Part shown: piece by piece, positions 1 through 10,435 of the stretch
Position numbering within the stretch: position 1 is the stretch's first letter
Layout: every line of letters starts with the position of its first letter
DNA from: Aphanomyces cochlioides
Taxonomy: Eukaryota; Oomycota; Saprolegniomycetes; Saprolegniales; Verrucalvaceae
Direction of reading: 5' to 3'
Length of the DNA stretch: 64,000 bases
Assembly (NCBI GenBank): GCA_019828595.1
Contig: JAHQRK010000010.1
Location: 2,646,299-2,710,298, forward strand
The notes under the pieces: generated by a model
What the model was told of the DNA's origin: nothing
What the model saw: only the letters and a program-made list of their open reading frames with translations
Databases searched by the model: none
Translations under genes and position numbers: made by a program

Positions 1-799
1 GCATTGAGGAGGCTAGAGAAGAGCCAGCGAGAGGACAGGCATAAGTGCCGGAGCCCCCAGAAGTGCGCCTGTCGGAGCCCTCAGAAGTGCGCACTCACGA
101 TAGCCACACCACATCGGAGGGCGAAAGAAGTGGTCCGAGAAAGTGGGGCCTCCAAAAGAAACAGGGCAAGGTGTGAGAGGGCGATACAGGCTACACAAAA
201 CGGCACGGACGCCACCCGAGGACCCAGCGGGAAACAGGATGCTCAAAATGAACTACAAAGGAGTGAGTAGAGAAAGCACAAGGTTGACTAGGAAGTCGGA
301 TGAAAAATTGGGTGTCAGGAGTCGGTCGAGGGGAAAAGCACGGAGCTTCTGTTGATGAAAACAATACAGACATGCAGTGCCATACACAACGGTCAAAGGG
401 CATAAAAGCCAGGTCGGAAGCAGTAGGCACCAAATCATGAACAATGACGTTATGAGTGAGACGATCGTAAAACAGCGCAGGTGATCAGTCTGGACCGCTG
501 ACATCATACGATACACACAGACATATGCACAAACGACACGGAACTGAACCGCCGTTGCAGGTAACTAGCACGTGTAACTATACATCAAGGCCTTCCAGGG
601 CGTACCCTGTCGGCACAACCGAAGAAAGGAGTTCAACGGTCATCCTCAAGACGAGGCATGAAAGCCAGGGAAGAGTATATGAGAACTCTGTGTGGGTGTA
701 GAAAGGGAAAATGAAAAGGGGAAAGCCACCCGAATAGAGAAAATGTAGAAAACATGGAGGGAAAATGGAGAAGTAAGTAGGACAAGTCAGTATGGAAAC
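1..799. other. No recognisable gene
   Basis: I see no coding sequence with family character in this stretch. The open frames are low-complexity and overlap on both strands. A 24-bp unit containing CAGAAGTGCGC is tandemly duplicated near 47-93. The plus strand is purine-rich (AGGGAAAATG, GGAGGGAAAATGG) between about 690 and 830. It borders the 3' end of a copia polyprotein and could be degraded retroelement flank, but that is only positional inference. Confidence 0.4.
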
Positions 800-1047
800 T
801 CAGTTATGGAGGGGGATCGAGCCACCCGAATCAGTGAATTCGGCTAAGGATAGGAGCCTCAGAGACTTGCAAAAAGATTTGAAAGCAGGCTCAGGATGAG
901 CTTTCGTAAAGAAATCAGCCAATTGATTCTTGGTGTTGCAGTAGCACAATTCAAAATGTTTGGCTTCGACCAGGTCTCGAACAAACATGTAGCGCACATC
1001 AATGAGAAAAATGCTTTTGCACACTGAAAACCAGGAGTTAGAGTCAG
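800..1047 (-). pseudogene. copia retrotransposon RNase H, C-terminal end
   Basis: The minus-strand reading frame carries the conserved end of a Ty1/copia polyprotein: the IDVRYMFVRDLVEAKHFEL segment, then CNTKNQLADFFTKAH. In copia elements this directly follows the RNase H catalytic region and is near the end of pol; the frame stops at 800. Only the last 80 or so residues remain. The rest is missing because a large inverted repeat begins at about 1048. The matching upstream RNase H part (with SKHIDVEY) lies at 4510-5690 on the other side of that inverted repeat, so the two pieces probably derive from one element, or from two related ones, split by insertion. Family assignment is secure; the joint history is inference. 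Confidence 0.8.
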
Positions 1048-1503
1048 AAAGTAGGGAATCACCGGCAGAATTTGGGGAATGACAAATTCTTGTATCAATA
1101 ACAGTACTGTACAACTCTGTGTTCCTCTCTTGTCAAGCAGGTACGAGAGTCGGGGAAGGTTTCCTCCGCAACGCTTTATCTGCAGGGAGTGACGAGGAAA
1201 TTCCCACGCGAGGGAGAGAATGAATAGAGTTGTCCATTTACGCTAACGTTAGGAGCGGACGACTATTATCCTTGTCAATAACAGAAATAGTGATGAAAAC
1301 ACATAGAGCTAGGATCGTGGATGTGAATATCCATCGCGACGTGTAAATTGAAGGAGCATTCGTGATCGTCGTCGTGACCGGGCTCAATGAGTTGATCGAC
1401 TTCAATTTCTGCAACATGTAACTGTCAACGCCCGTGATCGACGTGACAGGGTGACGGAGAATGAACCTGGAGGTTGCAATTTCGAGTCCTGGGATTTCCA
1501 TCA
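1048..1503. repeat. Left arm of a ~450-bp inverted repeat
   Basis: This segment is almost identical to the reverse complement of 4056-4503. The match starts at TAGGGAATCAC (copia side) and ends at GAGTCCTGGGATTTCC (inner side), with only scattered substitutions, for example CCGG versus CAGG near 1062. The arms flank about 2.55 kb that holds a pogo-like transposon. The ends do not show TG..CA LTR signatures, so I treat them as terminal inverted repeats of a foldback/MULE-like unit or as an inverted duplication, without a family name. Confidence 0.8.
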
Positions 1504-1561
1504 ATATCATTAAAGATTAGGACATGCATAGACTCAGAGAACTACATGAGAGCTACCAATA

Positions 1562-3697
1562 ACGTAAATGGCCAATTTAAGAGGATTTCATTTGCGTGTT
1601 GTGCGCAGAAGCCTGTATCTTTGACACCAGTTGAGTGTTGAAAATTCTGGAAAATGCACGTGATAGGTAAGTCTCGGATATATCCATCAAACAGTGTATT
1701 TATTGAAAATACGAGGTTTATTAATTTTAAAACTCCAAATCTTTTGGAACCTTGGCAGTTTTTGCTCAGAATCAATTTAAGAGGATTTTTTAACTTGATC
1801 AATGTATTCTTTTGACACATGAAATATCTAGGGTTGTGGTAATAAGTTTTACAGTCTTTATAAAATTTAAACGGGATTTCAATTATACAGGTATCCGAAA
1901 CAATCACGTGCAAGTGCCAGGTTTGAATTTCCTGCAGACCGGCAACAAGATGAAGACAAGGCATCAAGCAAGTCAAGACATCCACGAAGGACGAACGTCA
2001 ATGGGTATATTATCTATGCATTACAATGTCTCATGTATCCTAGGAATGCTTCAAACCAACGCTTCCACGATGTCTTGGTTTGTGTCTGCGTTCTGCTTGC
2101 GTCGTTTCGACTTCTTGGTCTTCGCGACAAGCCTGGCTTGCTTTTGTTCCTCTCTTGTCGCGTCAATCTCTTGAAGTAACGCCATGCTCAAGACGCGAGC
2201 ACCGACATCGATTGTCTTTCTTTTGGGCTTTCTGTTTTGGCCCTGAGATGGTAAAAGAAGCACGTCCCGGCGAATGATTTCACGACGCTGAATCCATAGA
2301 GCATGTTCAAAGTTTGTCACAATGCCGCCGCTTTGAAACAACTGCAAACGGCGGATCATCTTGTCTTTGTCCAATGGCCACAGCCCTGCAGCTATGAATC
2401 CAGCTTTCATATTTGAGCCAGACATGTGTGACGTCCACGCACGAGAAGCAATTTCAATCGACATATTCTTTGAAATCGAATGCATGTCACCGGTTTCTAC
2501 ATCTAGTCAGGCTTTAAAGATAATATATAATAACTTACCATCAGACACCATGGCGTTGAATATTTCACGTCGTATAGCACTTTTGAATGAGCTAAATACG
2601 CATATATCTAATGGCTGGAAGAGGTGCGTCGCGTTCGATGGAAGGCACAGCAATATTATCCCAACAGATTCACAGTACTCAACAATTTTGTAGGAGTAAT
2701 GCGATGACAGTCCGTCAACGATGAGCAGAACTTTGAATCCGTTGTTGGATTTACCTCGGACTTGAAAAATTGTAGCAAAGACATGAAAATGTCCTTGTTC
2801 ATGAATCCTTTTGGACTCGTTGAGATTGTTGAATTCTTGACAAAACTGCAATGAGCCAGTGAACGATCCACAGTTTCACCTGGGAATATAAAAAGAGGGG
2901 GAAGCATTCGACCTAAGGCATTGCCACATGCAACGACAGAGAGATGGAAATTGGCGTTGATTGTCTTGGCCCAAACATTTCGCGAGCCTTTCAAGGCAAT
3001 GACATCTTTTGACTTTTTCCTTGAAAAAAACGATGTCTCGTCCATATTGTAAATGCGATCGGCAGTCAAATCATGGCCGGCAATTTGCGTTTTCATAGTT
3101 TCAAAAAGCACTTCCACACAATCAGAGTCGACAGAGTTTTGTACACGAGAGATTGTTTGGGCCATTCTTTTCCCAAACTGTGGGTGACGAGCAAGAAATC
3201 GTCTGTACCATCCTGGACCAAGCGAAAGGTTGGGGTTGAGTTTCCGAAGCAGTTGATTTGCTTTGATAAGGATGTCTTGGCGGTCCACAGGAAAACCATC
3301 AGCCTGCATTTCGCCAATCCAAACAACGAGATCCTCTTCACAGGTTGCATGAAGGGTGGGCTTTGGTCCACGTCGCTTTGGGGTTCTCAGAGTGCCTTTC
3401 TTCGAGAGACTGACTTTTTTCATAAGAGTTTTGTATGGGATACGGTATTGTTTTGAAACAAGCGTTCCTTGCTCTCCTGCAAGCACTAATCTGATGGCTG
3501 CATCAAGCTCGTCATTGGAGTATCGTGAGCGGGAAAGTGGTCGAATACGTCCGTCCATTGCACGATAATACACGAAAATGAGAGCACGCGCGAAGTATTA
3601 AAATACAAAGGTTTACCGCCAAATAATTCTGCAACCTGATTGGCCAAAGCGAAATCCTCTTAAATTGGCACGATCCTCTTAAATTGACCACTTACGT
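1562..3697 (-). mobile_element. pogo-like DNA transposon 1 with TIRs and TA duplication
   Basis: The left terminus reads ACGTAAATGGCCAATTTAAG after a TA at 1560-1561. The right terminus is the imperfect inverse, CTTAAATTGACCACTTACGT, before a TA at 3698-3699. A core motif AATTTAAGAGGAT is repeated internally near both ends (about 1774-1787 and 3651-3668), which looks like doubled transposase-binding sites. The 2.1-kb element encodes one DDE transposase on the minus strand and sits inside the 1048-4503 inverted repeat. TA target choice and a DDD transposase agree with the Tc1/mariner-pogo group. Confidence 0.8.
2051..3558 (-). pseudogene. pogo/Tigger-type DDE transposase, one frameshift
   Basis: Cut-and-paste transposase acting on its own TIRs in the nucleus. 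The start is taken at the ATG giving MDGRIRPLSRSRYSN (3558). Order: Psq/HTH region (SKQYRIPYKTLMKKVS), CENP-B-type HTH (GWYRRFLARHPQF), then a DDE_1 catalytic domain with the three aspartates in YNMDETSFF, LLIVDGLSSHYS and FQPLDICVF. A 36-nt intron with a CTGAC branch point fits 2503-2538 and joins the frames ending VSDG and beginning with VETGDMHSISKN. A frameshift near 2765 lies between LLQFF and QVRGKSNNGF. The C-terminus is lysine/arginine rich (RKPKRKTID, KKSKRRKQ). All catalytic residues survive, so the lesion is recent or a sequencing error. It is related to the transposase at 15380-16656. Confidence 0.8.
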
Positions 3698-4055
3698 TAG
3701 TCTGACTTGCTGCCTGGCATACAAGCTTGCTCAATGACCAAAATATGAATGAATTCGTCGAGTCTGGGTAGGTGTAGGTCAATCGACGATACCACTTTGG
3801 CTTGCAGTCTTTGCCTGTTAGCGCTCGACCCCGACTCGAAGAATTAATTAATAGTTTCCAATTCAACAAGTTTGTCTGCCACACAGCAAGTCAGACGACT
3901 GACCGCTCTTCAGTAGCTCTCTGCGTCTATTAATGACCTTCTCTTAAGTGCTATTGACGTCGTAAGTAGTTATGGTACCGAAACCGCAGTCTGCTTTTGT
4001 GTATATGGGCACAGAGGCAAAGTATTTTAAAATGACTAAAAATTTCCACGACGGA

Positions 4056-4503
4056 AATCCCAGGACTCGAAATTGCAACCTCCAGGTTCATTCTCCGTCA
4101 CCCTGTCACGTCGATCACGGGCGTTGACAGTTACATGTTGCAGAAATTGAAGTCGATCAACTCATTGAGCCCGGTCACGACGACGATCACGAATGCTCCT
4201 TCAATTTACACGTCGCGATGGATATTCACATCCACGATCCTAGCTCTATGAGTTTTCATCACTATTTCTGTTATTGACAAGGATAATAGTCGTCCGCTAC
4301 TAACGTTAGCGTAAATGGACAACTCTATTCATTCTCTCCCTCGCGTGGGAATTTCCTCGTCACTCCCTGCAGATAAAGCGTTGCGGAGGAAACCTTCCCC
4401 GACTCTCGTACCTGCTTGACAAGAGAGGAACACAGAGTTGTACAGTACTGTTATTGATACAAGAATTTGTCATTCCCCAAATTCTGCCTGTGATTCCCTA
4501 TTT
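4056..4503. repeat. Right arm of the ~450-bp inverted repeat
   Basis: Reverse-complement partner of 1048-1503. The inner edge reads GGAAATCCCAGGACTC and the outer edge ends in the GATTCCCTA region next to copia RNase H. Between the pogo element (ending 3697) and this arm lie about 360 bp (3700-4055) with no recognisable coding sequence and no counterpart on the left side. Confidence 0.8.
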
Positions 4504-4509
4504 TCGGTT

Positions 4510-5690
4510 TGTAGGTTTTCTGTACTCCACATCAATGTGCTTGGAGCGGCCATGATGCTCGGAGTTTTGTGCCACATGGATGATGGACTGGTTATGTTCA
4601 TAGATGAAAACTGGTTAGTCAGAAGACTGTTTGAGCTCAGAAGCGAGCTGTTGAATGTATAAACATTCTTGGATACAGAGGGCAAGAGCCACAAATTCAG
4701 CTTCAGTAGTGCTGAGTGCAACAATATTTTGCTTCTTTGCAAGCCAAGAAATAAATAGGGCTGCCAAGAGGAGCAGGACATAGCCACTGACACATCGACG
4801 TGTGTCTTTGCAATTTGCATAATCAGCAACGTAGGCAGAGAGGAAGAGTTTGTGAATGAAATCACTGCCGCCTAGGAGTAGGCCTCGAGAACGAGTTCCA
4901 TTGAGGTATCGTAGGACGCGTTTTCAATGGGCTGGGCCATGATTTTCAAGGAACTGGCTGAGTTGTTGGAGGGGAAAAGCCAAATCGGGACGAGTGCCGA
5001 TGACTAAATACATAAGACTCCCTACCAAGGAGCGGTATGGCTTGGAAGCCATAAAAGCAATGTCATCAGGCGTAGAAGCACACTGAGACTTGGAGAGTTT
5101 GGTCGTAAACTCAAAAGGAGTATGGGCAGGACGGGAGGACGCAATATCAAAGCGTGTAAGCACGGTCTCACAGTAACGAGATTGGTGAATAAATAGGGTT
5201 CTGGCTGAACGATTACGTTCAAGTTGCCACTCTAAGATATCGCGCGCTTCTCCGAGATCTTTCATTTGAAAACGATCAAAAGGGAGAGTTCCATGGATGA
5301 AACCAGGGAGGTAGTGGGGGCAATGATAAGGAGATCATCCACGTAGAGACTGACAATAGTAAATCCATCATCGGATGTGTGTAAGAAGACACACCGGTCT
5401 TTATGGAGAGGAGTAAAACCTTTGGAGGTCATAAATTCGACAAAAGTCCAATACCAAAGGCGAGGGGCTTGTTTGAGACCATAAAGGCTCTTCTTGAGTC
5501 GGCAGACGTAATCGCGACGAGATTTCGATGTAACGAAAGAACCAGGAGGTTGTTCCACAAAAACAAGACAATCAATCTTGCCATTGAGAAAGGCAGTTTT
5601 GACATCCATTTGGTGGCATTCAAGGTCATAGACTAAGGGTAAAGAGAAGTCGAAGCACTTCTAGACGAACCACAGGAGCAAAAATTTACA
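4510..5690 (-). pseudogene. copia reverse transcriptase and RNase H, frameshifted
   Basis: Read on the minus strand, three frames together give a Ty1/copia RT-RNase H. The RT core starts MDVKTAFLNGKID, with LKKSLYGLKQAPRLWY and the catalytic LYVDDLLI (YVDD box). Next come MKDLGEARDILEWQLERN and GSLMYLVIGTRPDLAF, then RNase H with LSTTEAEFVAL and RSKHIDVEY. Frame changes near 5265 and 4900 make it non-functional. The upstream part of RT and the whole integrase are missing; a Crypton remnant occupies that place. It probably belongs with the gag-protease piece at 6560-8013. Confidence 0.85.
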
Positions 5691-5903
5691 GATATTCGGG
5701 GGTTTACCAAAGATCCACGAAACACTCAAACTTAATGTTTATAGATAATCAAGAGACAACTCGTTTGGAAATTGGACAAGAAAGCGAGTTGTGTTGCTCG
5801 TGAGCATGAAGACCATGGCCAGCGAGCCGTCAGCTCAAGTTGTTGTCGTCCATACATCATTCAGACATGAAGAAATGTGCCAACAATGTAATTATCAAGT
5901 TTA

Positions 5904-6563
5904 CTACACTCCTCTCTTACGCTTTTGGATTAGTTCGTATAAGCTGTGATAGCTGATTTCGTCAATTCTTCGTTTTTGGAGCTCCTCGGCGGCCAAATGG
6001 CCGAACAATTCACTGCAGAGTCGTTCGAAACAATGCGAATACGTGGAAGATTGCTGCAGAGGGTCCAAATTCGCGATATCTGCCACGGCCGGAACGTAAG
6101 TCGTCATTTTTGCTACAACTTCTTTGAGCTTTGAAACGATGTGGCGATCTTCAGGATTTTTGAACACTTTTGGACGATAGAGTCGTAGTGGGGGTACATT
6201 TTGCGATGGAATACCACGCCACCATACTGCCCACATGTCAGAGATTCTTCCGGTTGGGCATGTAGAACTTCTACAGCTCATTTGATCAGTACCGTCTGAC
6301 GATAATACGTCATTTCCTAGCGGTTCAGTGGATGTAGATGGTGTAAAATTGGCCCGGTGAAGTTCAGCAATCAAATGATCACTTACTTTTTTGCAGAGTT
6401 GTTCCAACGTATCACGACTAACGTTTGCAAGGTCAAGACCATTAGTCAATGTACGAGAAACCGCGTGGGGCATCTCATCAATTTTGGATGACATTGCAAG
6501 CAAACCCTTTTCGACACCGTCCAAACGACTCAACACTGATACATGTGGGGGGAGTGTTTGCAT
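5904..6563 (-). pseudogene. Crypton C-terminal (GCR1_C-like) fragment
   Basis: A 219-codon minus-strand frame without recombinase sequence. It starts in a coiled-coil stretch (SRLDGVEKGLLAMSSKIDEM) and ends in the DNA-binding-like region seen at the C-terminus of the Crypton at 52390-54616. The shared landmarks are PTGRISDMWAVWW, a GxPxxNVPPLR segment, and YHSLYELIQKRKRG (compare YHTLYDTIKALPN). The GCR1_C-type domain is known at the C-terminus of fungal and oomycete Cryptons. The tyrosine recombinase half is absent. The fragment abuts copia protease/pre-integrase sequence at about 6555, so it sits in what was the copia integrase region. Confidence 0.7.
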
Positions 6564-8013
6564 TGCTCAATGTCAATACCATTCGTGTACTTCTTTGTTT
6601 TCTCGGTGTATTTCACGCTGATATGCCCAAGGCGTGCATGCCAAAGGTCTGCGGGAGAATTTGTCAGCAGTGAGAACGCGGGCGATGTCGATGTCGTCTC
6701 GGCATTGGATGCCAAAACTTCGGACGGTTTGACTCGTGTAGCGATATCGAGGAAGAACAAGTTCGCGCGTTCGATTGTTTGCGCGTAGACTTTGTTGTCA
6801 CGTGTGATGGTGCAGCCATGTTTTGAAAACTTGGTGCAGAATCCATATCGGATGACTCGTGAAAGGGAAAACAGATTGAATTGTATTGAAGGAATATACA
6901 TCACATCAGTCATTCGGATTGGGACAATGCCTGATGGAGTATTCATCTCCAGCTCAATCGTTCCTCGGCCTTCGATATTCATGTCATCGCCATTGGCAAC
7001 ACGAACTTTTGCCAGTGAATGGCTCGAGAGTCGTAAACCATGATATGTCCTTCCAGTAGTGATCCGTCGCACCAGAGTCAAGGATCCATTCGTTGGAAGA
7101 ATCAAAGTAATCATTTACTTGCAACAGTGTATTACAAGCAGCCATCATGCTCACAGGGGAGCTCGATCGACCATACGAACGCTGAATGGGTCGTTGGTTC
7201 TGACGCGTGTTTGCAAGGGTGTTCTCGTTCTGCGTCCTGGAGTCTTGCTCGATGTGACGTTGAGTTAGACGACTCGCTCTGTCGTCGCTCATCTGCAGTC
7301 GTCTTACGGCATTCATCCTCGGAGTGATTACGCTTGTTGCAGTAGGCACAAGTCACTGAAGATGGTTTCGATTGCTGCTGCTTGGGGTGTGGTCGACCGT
7401 TGTGCTTGGGACCATGACGCGACGTGTTCAGAGCAGCATCGTGAGGCGTAGACTTGTTGCGGATTTTTTGTTGAATTAGAGCAGTAAAGAGCTTCTGCAG
7501 TGTTCCATCGTCGATAACGACACCGTTTTGGAACGTGTTTGAGTAGAAGTTGACGAAAGTGTCAAAACGTGCATCCAAGCTGTTGAAGAAGACGTGGATG
7601 CTGAACTTGGGTTCGATGTTTATGCCGACAGATTGGACATCCTCGATAATGTCTTGAATCGATCGACTTAGGCAACAGCAGACTCATTGCGGTCGTATAC
7701 GGAGTTCCAGCAAGGACTGATACAAGTACGATTCACCCATAAATGACTTGTTGCCGTAGCGTTGTTGTAGTAGTTTAAGCATGCCTGAGGCAGTGGCAAT
7801 TTTGCTAACCATGCGGACATGTGTATTATCGAGAGCAGCGAGTATGATAGCTCGCGCTTATTTATATTTTGCAGTGTAGGTGTCATCTGATTCTGGTAGC
7901 TTGCCTTCGACAACTTCTAAGACGTCCTTGTAGTCGAGATAGGCAAGTAGACGACATTCCCACTCTGTGTAGGACTTTCCGTTGAAAACGTGTACAAAGT
8001 GTTTGAATTCCAT
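6560..8013 (-). pseudogene. copia gag, zinc knuckle, protease and pre-integrase
   Basis: The minus-strand start codon is at 8013 (MEFKHFVHVF, then YTEWECRLLAYLDYKD), which is a standard copia gag N-terminus. Going downstream, a CCHC knuckle (CAYCNKRNHSEDEC) lies near 7340, the aspartic protease motif ILDSGATDHY near 7080, and the GAG-pre-integrase motif LWHARLGHIS near 6620. Several frameshifts separate these pieces (about 7660, 7340 and 7110). The sequence stops at the Crypton fragment at about 6555, so integrase is lost. It is oriented and ordered consistently with the RT piece at 4510-5690, suggesting one element of about 7 kb before interruption. Confidence 0.85.
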
Positions 8014-8777
8014 TTTTTGATTGGTTGAAAATGTACATAATAGAATTTATTTGGATCTTGATTGGAGAAAATCGAGCAACGTATAAATTGATTCGTCGAT
8101 GTTGTAGTGGTGACAGTGGATTAGTTGAAATTGAATGTGTGTGATTCAGTTACTATTAATAGTAACCAAAAAATATTGACTTTCGCAGTGTTATCAAGGT
8201 GTAGATTATATTATGTGCAGGAAAGTTTTTCGAAATTGAGCAGATCTTTTGCTTGATTCGTGAGACTCTCAGTTGTACGACGACGAAAGCTTAACCGGCA
8301 AGCTTGAGCTTGCCGGTTGAGGTGTCTTCCTTGACGTTGTTGTTGACGCTCGTAAATTGTCCAAACTCAACTGGGAGTTTATAGACAACTAGATGCAGAA
8401 CTTACAGTCTTTCCCGCGAACGGTACTGTCCCAATACTCACAGAAGGAATATCAGGTGAAACTGTAAACATGTTCGCCTCTAGGCGGTCTTCTGGGTGGT
8501 CTTCAGTCTTCCTTGGGTTGGTGCAGCGGCCAGGAGCGAGCCAAAAAACTCGGGCGGGTGAAAGGGTAAAGGGTAAAAGCGGCGGACATGCGACGACTTG
8601 GACGACTGTTGGCAGCGAAAGGACGAAGGAGTCAACTTGGACGACTTCGGCGCGCGGCTGGGCTCGTAACCTCTTCGATATGAATTAGAAATTGTATTAA
8701 CATTGTAAGTGTTAAACATAAAGCTAAAGAAAAGCTATGTCTAGTTTCTTTGTGTATCTTGAATAAACCCACATATG
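8014..8777. other. Probable copia leader/LTR-like region, no gene
   Basis: This is non-coding DNA upstream of the copia gag start. On the minus strand a TGTTTAACACTTACAATG sequence at about 8718 could be an LTR start, and AATAAA occurs at 8761 on the plus strand. I could not find a second LTR copy in the window, so no boundary is asserted. The open frames at 8470-8719 on both strands show no family features and are probably spurious. Confidence 0.3.
8293..8318. repeat. Perfect 12-bp hairpin
   Basis: AACCGGCAAGCT, two bases TG, then the exact reverse complement AGCTTGCCGGTT. It lies in the leader region upstream of the copia gag. It could be an RNA structure in the retroelement leader or the footprint of another insertion. 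Confidence 0.6.
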
Positions 8778-8925
8778 CTATAGATGGTGTGATGGAAATG
8801 GCAGTTCAGTCGACAATGGGAACAATGACCTTACGAGAGTCAGGTCTGCTTCCCTTGGTCTTAACAACATATCGAAAATAAAGTGAGGAATGAAATACAT
8901 TTGAAAAACCAAGTGAATAAAGAGA

Positions 8926-9315
8926 TTATCCGGACTTGGGACGATTGTCAGGACGATATCCCTCTTTGAAACCACCAGCAAAATGCAATTCACCACCCGT
9001 TTGTGTGTCATATCGGGATACAGTACCCCCCACTTTTTTGAAAGGACCATAACGGCCTTTCGCTTCTTCTTTAAAATTGAAGACCTTCGGGTTTTCTTTT
9101 TTTCCTCTGAAGATTTGTTTGACCTTTGCTGCAGTACGACCACTAAACGTCAAGGGCTTCAAAGCGTGTGCCGCCGTTTTCCCTTTAAGGCGGCGGAGGT
9201 CGTTCATTCCAGAGTCCATCGGGGAAACTTGGTGAGCCACGGCGACGTCTTGATTTTGTTGAGGGTACGCCACGACAGCGCACATAGCAAGGGCGAGGAG
9301 GATCCAAACGCGCAT
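8926..9315 (-). CDS. Small secreted protein, family copy A (intact)
   Basis: 129 residues, function unknown. The start MRVWILLALAMCAVVAY is a clear signal peptide (n-region Arg, hydrophobic core, likely cleavage after about residue 16-17), so the product should be secreted. The mature part has no cysteine and is basic. Conserved family blocks are DVAVAHQVSPMDSGM, LRRLKGKTAAHALKPL, KVKQIFRGKKENPKVFNF, KGRYGP and the C-terminal YDTQTGGELHFAGGFK. The stop is in the sequence that elsewhere forms the 3' flank of the family (CCAAGTCCGGATAA). The upstream segment (GGTGCAA just before ATG, preceded by a CTTTTCAATGG tract and GATTCCCC) is conserved in the other copies, implying shared promoter DNA. 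An effector-like role is only inference from secretion, multiplicity and a transposon-rich location. No known domain recognised. Confidence 0.75.
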   Translation of the reverse strand: MRVWILLALAMCAVVAYPQQNQDVAVAHQVSPMDSGMNDLRRLKGKTAAHALKPLTFSGRTAAKVKQIFRGKKENPKVFNFKEEAKGRYGPFKKVGGTVSRYDTQTGGELHFAGGFKEGYRPDNRPKSG

Positions 9316-9689
9316 TGTTGCACCTTTTCAATGGCAAAACGAAAAATGACAAGGGAAGGGGAATCAAACAACTAACAGCTTGAACACAACAAGCAAAGCA
9401 GTGGGTATACCCACGGTATGGGTGCAAAGAGCATTCCAAGAAGATACCACTGCATTCATGGAGTGTCCGGGGAAGACCAAACAGACGGCCTTACTCTGCC
9501 AGGGGAATGACTTGGCAGGATCGTGGACATTGGATTTGCATTGATTTACCTGTGAATTATAGCTAGGCTTGAAAATTGCCGCGCGAAACGCTACATCTAA
9601 TGTGGTTGGCACCCAAGTTGTCTCCTGCCATACTGTATGAACAAAAGAGGTACAGTAACGTTACTCGTTTTCTCTGTACTCGTTTTCTC

Positions 9690-10163
9690 CCGGTCGTAGT
9701 GGACAAAACAGGCACCCATTTTGCCCCAGCCACTTGGGGGACTTTGTCAGAGTCGTGTCGTTACACATTGGACTTGCTTTAATTTCGCAATGAAGAACCG
9801 ACAAATGTGTTCTTCGAGTAGACTATTATTCGCTGCGAAATCAAAAAGGAATCAAGGATAGTACATCGGAGATGGCCCAAATATTGGCGTGCAACTGAAG
9901 AAGCATCATAACCATTTGAGTGTTTCCGATGATCACGGCGCAATGTAGCATGGTGAACCCACCATGCTGCGTGTTTGATCGTGGGGAATGAGGTGAGAAA
10001 CGAAGCGTACCTCCGTTGTCGCTTGAACGTCAGCTTTACCAATCGCTAGAGTGAGGTACTTGCGAGCCTTCTCGACGTTATTCTCGAGAATAGCCTCTCG
10101 CAGATACTGGTTTGTCTTGCCTTGGATCAAGTTCATCCCTGTCGTGGTCAACGACGATGACAA
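9690..10163 (-). pseudogene. Ankyrin gene fragment, module copy 1
   Basis: Minus strand. Exon 1 begins at one of two ATGs (10163 or 10136, the latter reading MNLIQGKTNQYLREAILENN) and runs to QATTE. A 44-nt GT-AG intron then removes the stretch that would otherwise code FVSHLIPHDQTRS, and exon 2 reads GGFTMLHCAVIIGNTQMVMM, a textbook ankyrin repeat (G-T-LH-A--G-----V--LL). A second short intron follows after WAISD, and exon 3 contains the block NTFVGSSLRN. The frame decays after that. The same module recurs at 14720, 17510, 24640 and 28308. Function unknown beyond ankyrin-type protein binding. Confidence 0.65.
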
Positions 10164-10205
10164 GCCAGCGACACTTTATTTGCTGATCCGGATATAAGTA
10201 GCATT

Positions 10206-10435
10206 AGGCTCATAAGCGAGAAGAATGGAAACTACTGGTCAATAACATCGAAGACGAATACTCCCAACTTCATCCATGAGGCATCAGCAGAGTCCGCCGC
10301 AGGGGGACAACGAGGCAGCACGCTGACATGATGGACGGCACTGAAATCTCCCAATGAGATGTCCGCCGCCGGTATTGTTAGCTACGTATTGGAAGACCTT
10401 AACAAAGTCAACACGAAACGTGCCATCATCACTCC
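10206..10435 (+). pseudogene. LINE 3' end fragment 1
   Basis: Plus-strand remnant matching the C-terminal coding region of the LINE at 21263-21746: EWKLLVN, EDEYSQLHP, RGxTRQHADMMDGTEIS, then a stop and a conserved tail containing TAGCTACGTA and GACCTTAACAAAGTC. It is 5' truncated at about 10206 and carries internal stops. It adjoins ankyrin module 1, as the LINE piece at 25069 adjoins ankyrin module 4, so the insertion probably predates duplication of the unit. Confidence 0.6.

Noticed and set aside
1048..1503. Reading the inverted-repeat arms as copia LTRs
   Set aside because: The ends lack TG..CA and the arms are inverted, not direct. Kept as an inverted repeat of unknown type.
8470..8719. 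Open frames on both strands (72 and 79 codons)
   Set aside because: Overlapping, no family features, and located in a probable LTR or leader.
9779..10042. 87-codon frame MVKLTFKRQRRYASF, repeated at 24802 and 28426
   Set aside because: It is the wrong frame across the ankyrin module. The correct frame, with a 44-nt intron, gives an ankyrin repeat. Conservation reflects DNA duplication.
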